Origin: Paenibacillus thalictri
Lineage (GTDB): Bacteria; Bacillota; Bacilli; Paenibacillales; NBRC-103111
Reading direction: 5' to 3'
Assembly: GCF_004307995.1 (NCBI RefSeq)
Contig: NZ_SIRE01000043.1
Location: 1-59,313, forward strand
DNA: 59,313 bases
The notes beneath the pieces were generated by a model, which ran no database searches, was not told the origin of the DNA, and saw only the letters and a list, made by a program, of their open reading frames with translations. Below, one piece after another: positions 52,903 to 59,313 of this stretch (positions are counted from its first letter, which is position 1; every line of letters starts with the position of its first letter). Position numbers and translations under genes: made by a program.

Positions 52903-54561
52903 TTAGCGGGTCATGTTATTTACTGCGCTAAACAACGCTTTGACCGAAGAGGTCATAATATCGACGTCAATACCGCAGCCCCAGTGTACCTTGCCGTTCG
53001 AACCTTTGATGCCGATATAAGAAACAGCTTGCGATTTGGAGCCTGTTTCCAGAGCGTGCTCGGTGTAGATCAAATCGGTATAATCCAGTCCGAGATGGGC
53101 TTGCAGCACATTGCTGATCGCATCCAATCTGCCGCTTCCCGTACCGGTCAGTTCCTTAACCCCGCTGCTGTCGCGCAAGGTGACGATCGTACGGAAGTCT
53201 TCCTCATCCGCAAAGCGGTATTTCACAAACTCAACTGGAGTTTTGATATTCACATATTCCTTCATGAAAATGTCATGGATTTCATCGGGCATCAGCTCTT
53301 TTTGCTGGCGGTCCGACACGTTTTTCACGCAGTACCCGAAGTGCTCGCGCATTTTCGGCGGCAGGTCCAGACCATACTTCAACTGCAGCACATAGCCAAT
53401 GCCGCCTTTGCCGGATTGGCTGTTAATACGGATGATGTCTCCTTCGTATTCTCTGCCGATATCCTTCGGATCGATGAGCAGATAAGGGACCGACCAATGC
53501 TGCGGGTTCTTCTCCTCACGCCAGGACATGCCTTTGGCAATCGCATCCTGATGCGAGCCGGAGAACGCGGTAAATACAAGCTCGCCGCCGTATGGGTGTC
53601 TTTCGCTCACTCTCATTTTGGTCAGCCGCTCATACACCGAAATGATGGCTGGAATATTGGTGAAATTCAGCTTCGGATCCACACCGTGCGAGTACAAATT
53701 CAACGCCAACGTAACAATGTCTACGTTCCCGGTCCGTTCCCCGTTCCCGAACAACGTGCCTTCCACCCGCTGAGCTCCCGCCAACATGCCCAGCTCGGCG
53801 TCCGCTACGCCGGTGCCTCTGTCGTTATGCGGATGCAGCGACAAAATGACATGTTCGCGGTATCTCATATTTTCGCTCATATATTCAATTTGGCTGGCAT
53901 AGACGTGTGGCATCGACATCGATACCGTTGCCGGCAGGTTGATAATAACCGGATTTTCTGCTGTCGGCTGCCAAATGTCGAGCACGCGGTTACAGATCTC
54001 CAGTGCAAAATCAATCTCTGTGCCGGTAAAGCTCTCCGGCGAATATTGGAACTGGAAGTTTCCTTCCGTTTCCGATGCGCATTGCTTCAGCAGCTTGGCG
54101 CCGACGATTGCGATCTCGATAATTTCCTCTTTGGACTTGCGGAATACTTGCTCCCGCTGCGCCACGGAAGTGGAATTGTACAAATGCACAACCGCTTTTT
54201 TCGCGCCTTGGAGCGCCTCAAACGTTTTGCGGATAATGTGCTCTCTGGATTGCGTAAGCACTTGAATCGTTACATCGTCCGGGATCAGATCCTGCTCGAT
54301 CAATGTCCGCAGAAAGGCAAATTCCGTTTCCGACGCTGCGGGGAAACCAACTTCGATCTCTTTGAACCCGATTTCTACAAGCAATTTGAAATATTCCAGC
54401 TTTTCTTCCAAATTCATAGGAACGATCAATGCCTGATTGCCGTCGCGAAGGTCGACGCTGCACCAGATCGGCGCTTCGGTAATGCTCTCCTTCTGCGTCC
54501 ATTTCAAACTGGTCTTCGGCGGCATGAAATAACCTCTGGCGTATTTTTCCACATTTTTCAT
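52903..54561 (-). CDS. leuA: 2-isopropylmalate synthase, LeuA2 type
   Basis: A 552-residue enzyme of leucine biosynthesis: acetyl-CoA plus 2-oxoisovalerate gives 2-isopropylmalate. The catalytic barrel (about 25-310) carries the motifs CSVDLRDGNQAL, with the metal-binding aspartate, and LHPHNDRGTGVADAELG with the HxH-type metal ligands; the C-terminal leucine-sensing domain spans about 430-552. The length and the opening NVEKYARGYFMPPK with KWTQKESI mark the longer LeuA2 (yeast/actinobacterial-like) type, not the 510-residue one. I choose the ATG at 54561 because its spacing from AAAGGA is better than that of the ATG two codons earlier. A leucine-specific T-box precedes it; no other leu gene is beside it. 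Confidence 0.93.
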   Translation of the reverse strand: MKNVEKYARGYFMPPKTSLKWTQKESITEAPIWCSVDLRDGNQALIVPMNLEEKLEYFKLLVEIGFKEIEVGFPAASETEFAFLRTLIEQDLIPDDVTIQVLTQSREHIIRKTFEALQGAKKAVVHLYNSTSVAQREQVFRKSKEEIIEIAIVGAKLLKQCASETEGNFQFQYSPESFTGTEIDFALEICNRVLDIWQPTAENPVIINLPATVSMSMPHVYASQIEYMSENMRYREHVILSLHPHNDRGTGVADAELGMLAGAQRVEGTLFGNGERTGNVDIVTLALNLYSHGVDPKLNFTNIPAIISVYERLTKMRVSERHPYGGELVFTAFSGSHQDAIAKGMSWREEKNPQHWSVPYLLIDPKDIGREYEGDIIRINSQSGKGGIGYVLQLKYGLDLPPKMREHFGYCVKNVSDRQQKELMPDEIHDIFMKEYVNIKTPVEFVKYRFADEEDFRTIVTLRDSSGVKELTGTGSGRLDAISNVLQAHLGLDYTDLIYTEHALETGSKSQAVSYIGIKGSNGKVHWGCGIDVDIMTSSVKALFSAVNNMTR

Positions 54562-54617
54562 TGTCATCTTTCCTTTCAGGCCATATTTCGAAACCGACTG
54601 TCATCATCTGGCGGAAT

Positions 54618-54895
54618 TAAAAAAAGTCTTTCATCTCCATTAACAGAGACGAAAGACTTTGACATCTTACGCGGTACCACTCCGAATTCATGCCTCCTGC
54701 GGCATGCACTCTGACATACACAGCTTGCCCGTTCAAGCAAACCGTATAGCCTCCTGATGATAACGGTCAGGGTCCGGCTCCACCTACTGTCATTTCAGCG
54801 AGCAACTCCAAGGCGAGTTCGGATTTTCTCCACGTCTGTTTTGCACCGGCCAACAGCTCTCTGATCGCTTAGAAAATCTTACTATTCCCATTCAA
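54618..54895 (-). ncRNA. T-box leader responding to tRNA-Leu
   Basis: Minus-strand features in order: Stem I with the distal AGAGAGC and GGTGCAAAAC elements; a specifier loop containing CTC (54815-54817), the codon for leucine, within CCGAACTCGCC; the T-box core GGAGTGGTACCGCGT (54671-54685); then a terminator (54618-54660) with stem AAAGTCTTTC/GAAAGACTTT and a run of T. The UGGU in the core fits tRNA ending ACCA. Uncharged tRNA-Leu would favour the antiterminator and allow leuA expression. The 5' boundary is approximate. Confidence 0.9.
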
Positions 54896-55027
54896 CGTAT
54901 TTCGTTATTGTTTACAAAGATTGTATTACATCTGCACCTCATTATCAAGTACATCCTTCTGCAAATAATTAACATCCGGTGTATTTTCACTGCAGCAGCT
55001 TAAACGATTGCCTTGCGTCGGCGTGAT

Positions 55028-57133
55028 TTATTTAGCCCGCTGCATCGGCTTCTGATCTTTGTATTGCAGGTCATACAGCCGGTAGTAGTAACCTCTTTGC
55101 GCGAGCAGTTGGAAGTGGTTGCCGATTTCCCGCACCTTCCCTTTATGCATCACGACGATCTGGTCGGCATGCTGGATCGTAGAGAGGCGGTGCGCTACGA
55201 TCAGTGTTGTCCGGCCTTTGGATATTTGGTTCAGCGCGTCCTGCACGATGAATTCCGTTTCGGTGTCGATATTGGATGTCGCTTCATCCAGTATCAAAAT
55301 TTGCGGACGGAATGCGATCGCACGGGCAAAAGATAACAGCTGGCGCTGGCCAAGCGACAGATTGATGCCCCGTTCTCCAAGCTGGGTATGATATCCGTTT
55401 GGCAGATGGCCGACAAAATCATCCATGTGCACCATGCTTGCCGCTTCATATACTTGCTCGTCGGTAATATTGCGGTTGTTCAGCCGGATATTCGACATGA
55501 TGTCCCCGGTGAACAGGAACACATCCTGCTGCACGATGCCGATGGAGCGGCGCAGCTCTTCAAGCGGAATATCGCGGATGTCGATCCCGTCCAGCCGGAT
55601 GCTGCCCTTCTGAATATCATAAAACCGGTTGATCAGCTGAATAATTGAGCTTTTCCCCGCCCCCGTCGCACCGACGAAAGCGATAGTCTGACCAGGCAGA
55701 ATCGTAAAGCTGACGTCTTTGAGCACCCATTCGCCTTCGTTGTACGCAAACCATACATGATCGAATTCGATCGTGCCGCGCAGCTGCTCAGGCAGATGTT
55801 GCGGCTTCGCCGGATCGACAATCGAAGCTTTTTCGTCCAGCGTTTCAAAAATACGTTCAGCGCCGACCATCGCCGTCTGAATCTGATTGTATTTCTCGGC
55901 CAAGCTTTGCAGCGGCTGGAAGAACTGCCGGACATAATGCGTAAAGGCATATACGATACCAAACGTAATTGCGCCGTCCAGCACCGCACCGCCTCCGTAC
56001 CATAACAGCAGCGCGATCGACAAGTTGCCGATAAAACCGATGGCCGGCTGGAAAATCGAGTTGATCACCGTGCCCCGCATCCCCGCCCGGTAGTACCCCG
56101 AGTTATGGTCGTCGAAGTGCTCCCACTGCCGCTCCTCCCTGGTGAACAGCTGCGTGATGCGAATGCCGGATAAATTTTCCGCTAGAAATGCGTTAAGTCT
56201 CGATAAAATAATTCTCGACGTGCGCTGCGCTTCCCGCTGCGCCGTCCTGTACCACAAGGTCAGCGCAAACAGCACCGGCACGACGGCCAGCGACAGCAAC
56301 GCCAGCTTCAAGCTCATATGCAGCATGATCGCCACAATGCCGACCAGCACGATGACATCCTTGAACAAATTGACGATGACCTGCGAGAAAAATTGATTGA
56401 GCGCCTCCGTGTCCTGAGTGACCCGGACCACCAGCCGGCCTACCGGATTGCGGTCGAAATACGACATCGACATGCTGCTCAGATGTTTAAACAGCAGCTG
56501 CCGGATGTTAAAAATAATTTTTTGTCCCGTATATTGCAGCAAGTTGCTCTGCACGTAGTTCAGCAGCGAAGCTCCCACCACCGTCACGAGGAACAACACG
56601 CCCAGCTGCAGCAATCCGCGGAAATCCCGTTCATGGAAACGGGCCAACGCCTGCTCGTCTAAAGGCGCTGCGGAAAAACTTTGCCCCGCCGCTTCAATCC
56701 GGTAAGACGCGCCTTCTTGCTTGAGCGCGGGAGCAGACTGCTGCTGCGGCAGCCAACCGTCGATCATCCACATTTTGGCGTCAACTTCGACGATTTGCTT
56801 CTTGTCCGCTTGATCCCCGCTATGCTGCGACACCTCATCGCCAGACAACCGGACATACACTTTGTTATCCCACTCGATGGCCGGGCCTATGCCGCTCAGC
56901 TTGCCGCTTTCTTGCGCCGGCACGGAAAGCATAGGCTGGTGCAGCCCGTTAATATTTTCGTCGATCGCAACTTTAATCAGATAAGGCCTCGCCAAATCGG
57001 CAACAACGATAACAACCGCCAGCAGCAGGCACAAGAGGATCATTTTCCAATATGGCTTGGCAAAACCGATCAGGCGTGCGATTAACTCAAAGTCCTTGCC
57101 CGACTTCATCTCTTTCTCTGCGTGAATGTTCAT
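55028..57133 (-). CDS. ABC exporter half-transporter, BmrD-like
   Basis: A 701-residue permease-ATPase fusion. Six membrane spans with an extracellular insertion of about 125 residues between spans 1 and 2 (about 55-180), as in BmrD, whose function is unclear. NBD: Walker A VGATGAGKSS, Q loop, signature LSLGQRQLL (non-canonical, Gly to Leu second position), Walker B ILILDEATSNID with the catalytic glutamate. Overlaps its partner by 4 bases, so the two form a heterodimer that exports drugs or lipids. The start codon fits an ATGA overlap. Confidence 0.92.
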   Translation of the reverse strand: MNIHAEKEMKSGKDFELIARLIGFAKPYWKMILLCLLLAVVIVVADLARPYLIKVAIDENINGLHQPMLSVPAQESGKLSGIGPAIEWDNKVYVRLSGDEVSQHSGDQADKKQIVEVDAKMWMIDGWLPQQQSAPALKQEGASYRIEAAGQSFSAAPLDEQALARFHERDFRGLLQLGVLFLVTVVGASLLNYVQSNLLQYTGQKIIFNIRQLLFKHLSSMSMSYFDRNPVGRLVVRVTQDTEALNQFFSQVIVNLFKDVIVLVGIVAIMLHMSLKLALLSLAVVPVLFALTLWYRTAQREAQRTSRIILSRLNAFLAENLSGIRITQLFTREERQWEHFDDHNSGYYRAGMRGTVINSIFQPAIGFIGNLSIALLLWYGGGAVLDGAITFGIVYAFTHYVRQFFQPLQSLAEKYNQIQTAMVGAERIFETLDEKASIVDPAKPQHLPEQLRGTIEFDHVWFAYNEGEWVLKDVSFTILPGQTIAFVGATGAGKSSIIQLINRFYDIQKGSIRLDGIDIRDIPLEELRRSIGIVQQDVFLFTGDIMSNIRLNNRNITDEQVYEAASMVHMDDFVGHLPNGYHTQLGERGINLSLGQRQLLSFARAIAFRPQILILDEATSNIDTETEFIVQDALNQISKGRTTLIVAHRLSTIQHADQIVVMHKGKVREIGNHFQLLAQRGYYYRLYDLQYKDQKPMQRAK

Positions 57134-59019
57134 GCTCCGGCACCTCCTGAAAGCTTTCCTTTAGAAAAACTTACTTTGGAAGCACCGCCGAGCTTGGCGT
57201 TCTCCCCAGCAGACACCTCTCGGCGGGATTCGCCTAGCAGCCTTCTGGCAAGCTCCAGCTCCTGATCTTCCTCGCGTTCCGCTTCTTGATCGAGCTGCTG
57301 CTTATGATACATATCCGCATATAGACCGTTTAACCGGAGCAGTTGTTCGTGGCTTCCTTGTTCCACGATACGTCCTTCGTCCATCACGACGATTTGATCG
57401 GCCGACTGCACCGATGAAATCCGATGACCGATAATGATTGTCGTCCGTTCGTTCATAACGGAGTTTAAGCCTTCCAGAATCAAGTCCTCCGTAATCGTGT
57501 CGACTGCGGACAAGCTGTCGTCGAAAATGAGGATAGACGGTTTCTTAATTATTGCCCGGGCAATGCTGACCCGCTGGCGTTGCCCTCCGGAAAGCGATAT
57601 GCCGCGTTCGCCCAGCGTCGTATCGAATTGATTCGGAAACTCTACAATGTTATCGTATACCTGCGCAATTTTCGCTGCATTTTCGACCTGCTCATGGGAA
57701 TACGGATACGGAGCAAAACCGATATTGTCGCGGATGGTGGATGAGAACAAAAACTGATCCTGCGGCACGATGCCGACCTGCGTGCGCAGCGTGCGCAGCG
57801 GTATTTCGTGAATATCGTGACCGTCGATAAACAAAGTGCCTTTCGGCGGATTATACAGACGCACCAGCAGATGAACAAGCGTGCTTTTGCCGCTGCCTAC
57901 CCTGCCGACAATTGCCAGGCTGGAACCTTTGGGCACCTTAAGTGATATGTCGCGAAGAGTTGGCCGATTCGCTTCCGGATACGAAAACGTCAAGTTTTTA
58001 ATTTCGATGTCGCCGCTAATCCGATCTATTTCCGGCTTCGCCACCACATCGTCAACCACATCCGGCTGCGTCCGGAAAATTTCCATCAGCCGCGCTTCGG
58101 AAGCCCAGCCGCGCTGCACCTGGTTCACTACTTTACCCAAATTTTCAATCGGCCCCATCAATAAGGACAAATACGTATTAAATGCAACAAATTCCCCCAA
58201 CGAAATGGTGCCTTTCAGCACCATCGTGCCCCCGAGTATAACCGATACAAGAAAGCTCAGTCCGACGATACCGCTGCTGAGCGCGCCAAACAACGAATTG
58301 GACCGCACAAACCGGCGGTTCATCTCGACGGCATGCCCGTTGTCTTTTGTAAACAGCTCCCGTTCTTCTTTTTCCTGCACAAAAGCCTTGACGATGCGGA
58401 TACCTGCGGTGAATTCCTGGACCCGGCTGGTCATATCGGAAATCGCCCGCTGCATGTCCGAAGACTGCTGCAAAATCCGCTTGTTGAACCGGTAAGCCAC
58501 AAAACTCAGGAACGGCAGCGGCAGCATCGTCAGCAGCGTGAGCCAGAAATTAACCGTTCCGACCATCGCCACAATAGAGATCGTAATCAGAATAAAAGCT
58601 TCAAATATGTTGAAGTACCCCTGCATCGTCACCTCGCGGATCACTCCGACGTCGCTGATCGCATGGGACATCAAGTCGCCGATCCGTTGATTATTGAAAT
58701 ATGTGGCCGAGAGACGTTCCCAATGCTGAAACAGCTCGCCGCGCACTCTCATCTCCAACATCCGGGACAGCCGAAATAAATAAATCCGGCTCGTCGACCG
58801 GAAAAATGCGATGCCTATCCCGACGAGCGCCATCCATACGGCAAAACGAACCGCATCGTCGTAATTCAAAGTGCCGAGCTGCAGCTTATCGGTAAAGCTG
58901 CCCAGCAATTGCGGGATTAGCAGCTGCATCAAGCTGGATATGGACAATAATGCAAAGCCTGCTACGTACGAAACCCGGTGCTGCTTGATATGGCTCGAGA
59001 AAATATTCGTTCTTGTCAT
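57130..59019 (-). CDS. ABC exporter half-transporter, BmrC-like, with a degenerate ATP site
   Basis: A 629-residue permease-ATPase fusion. The start is the ATG at 59019 (MTRTNIFSS) with AAGGGGGAT upstream. Six spans in the membrane domain (about 20-310). NBD: Walker A VGRVGSGKST, signature LSGGQRQRV and Walker B ILIFDDSLSAVD. The residue after the Walker B aspartate is Asp instead of Glu, so its ATP site is probably hydrolysis-poor, as in BmrC. Long polar C-terminal tail of about 55 residues. It is the first gene of the pair. A multidrug-type role is likely but the substrate is unknown. Confidence 0.93.
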   Translation of the reverse strand: MTRTNIFSSHIKQHRVSYVAGFALLSISSLMQLLIPQLLGSFTDKLQLGTLNYDDAVRFAVWMALVGIGIAFFRSTSRIYLFRLSRMLEMRVRGELFQHWERLSATYFNNQRIGDLMSHAISDVGVIREVTMQGYFNIFEAFILITISIVAMVGTVNFWLTLLTMLPLPFLSFVAYRFNKRILQQSSDMQRAISDMTSRVQEFTAGIRIVKAFVQEKEERELFTKDNGHAVEMNRRFVRSNSLFGALSSGIVGLSFLVSVILGGTMVLKGTISLGEFVAFNTYLSLLMGPIENLGKVVNQVQRGWASEARLMEIFRTQPDVVDDVVAKPEIDRISGDIEIKNLTFSYPEANRPTLRDISLKVPKGSSLAIVGRVGSGKSTLVHLLVRLYNPPKGTLFIDGHDIHEIPLRTLRTQVGIVPQDQFLFSSTIRDNIGFAPYPYSHEQVENAAKIAQVYDNIVEFPNQFDTTLGERGISLSGGQRQRVSIARAIIKKPSILIFDDSLSAVDTITEDLILEGLNSVMNERTTIIIGHRISSVQSADQIVVMDEGRIVEQGSHEQLLRLNGLYADMYHKQQLDQEAEREEDQELELARRLLGESRREVSAGENAKLGGASKVSFSKGKLSGGAGA

Positions 59020-59313
59020 CCACGATCCCCCTTGACGTTTCCTCACCCATTGCACGGTCCGATGTCGAACCTCATTAAGCTATTGTTAAGGTTACCGCGA
59101 TTGGAAGAAAGAAGCCATGGATGAATTTGTCGCAAAACATGGACTATTATGCTGAAAATCGCCCCCTCAATCCCCCACGGGGGACTCCAGGCGCTGCGCC
59201 AATGTTGTCAGGTTAAGCTTATTTTATAAGTTGCGTCTTTTTGTTTGTGTAAATCGGTTGGCTTTGCTTTGTTTTTCACGTTTGAAATTTCGGTTGGGGA
59301 TGACAGGTACTAC

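Noticed and set aside
52984..54714. A 576-codon plus-strand open frame opposite leuA
   Set aside because: The opposite strand has clear catalytic motifs and codon pattern. This frame has no homologous motif and results from the composition of the real gene. It also runs into the T-box.
59020..59313. Search for a promoter or gene at the right edge
   Set aside because: A short CCCCC/GGGGG inverted repeat near 59172 and AT-rich words occur, but no element that I can support.

Overview
The window looks like a chromosomal segment of a Paenibacillus-type Firmicute (Paenibacillus, Cohnella or a close relative). The clues are strong AGGAGG-type Shine-Dalgarno sites, frequent TTG and GTG starts, a moderately high G+C content, an S-layer (SLH) protein, YesM/YesN-type two-component systems beside lipoprotein-dependent sugar ABC importers, CcpA-like cre sites, a T-box leader, and BmrC/BmrD-like exporters. 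This assignment rests on gene content and style, not on a database match. I saw no rRNA, tRNA, CRISPR array, prophage or transposase.

Layout. (1) 1-8508, minus strand: a carbohydrate ABC import operon reading ATPase, a very large solute-binding protein with extra modules, two permeases, an NHL-TPR-Yip1 membrane protein, and the start of another exported protein cut by the window edge. (2) 8651-11604, plus strand: an NAD-salvage operon pnuC-nadR-nrtR behind a palindromic operator candidate and a tandem-repeat leader, followed by a GNAT gene. (3) 12338-13857, minus: an aldo/keto reductase and a small conserved-looking protein. (4) 14189-20130, minus: a tight six-gene sugar-catabolic operon (aldonate-type dehydratase of the enolase superfamily, three SDR dehydrogenases, a TIM-barrel isomerase/epimerase, a GH4 glycosidase). 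(5) 20433-24803, minus: a 1456-residue SLH surface protein. (6) 25336-32752, minus: a second sugar importer (lipoprotein, two permeases, no ATPase) with its YesM/YesN pair and an esterase. (7) 33733-40844: a third importer (lipoprotein, two permeases, no ATPase) with a cytoplasmic-looking sulfatase, divergent from an unusual multi-TM kinase/NarL-type regulator pair. (8) 41083-47702: mixed small genes, including gene remnants, acetyltransferase, hydrolase, 2-hydroxyacid dehydrogenase, an unrecognised 216-residue protein, an AstE/ASPA-like protein and a two-gene ThrE-type exporter. (9) 47715-52587, minus: a hybrid kinase with two kinase cores, its BTAD-type response regulator, and a small lipoprotein. 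(10) 52903-54895, minus: leuA (2-isopropylmalate synthase) under a leucine T-box. (11) 55028-59019, minus: a heterodimeric multidrug-type ABC exporter.

How the parts fit together. The window is mainly about sensing, importing and breaking down environmental glycans. Three importers share one visible MsmX/UgpC-type ATPase gene, at 7387-8508, so that ATPase may energise all three. Candidate cre sites lie upstream of the two lipoprotein transporter operons and the dehydratase operon, which suggests carbon catabolite control. The GH4/SDR/dehydratase operon is a plausible intracellular route for an imported, perhaps acidic or rare, sugar, but its substrate cannot be read from the sequence.

Gene-free stretches over about 300 bases. 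8509-8927 holds a promoter, a palindrome and direct repeats. 13858-14188 holds weak degenerate repeats only. 20131-20432 holds a cre-like site and hairpins. 24804-25335 holds a cre-like palindrome and a promoter/terminator pair that may define a small RNA. 32753-33732 holds a cre site, one copy of a 145-bp palindromic repeat and a terminator; 33121-33605 has nothing I recognise. 44810-45290 holds only a doubtful 49-residue ORF. 54568-55027 holds the T-box. 59020-59313 shows nothing I can name.
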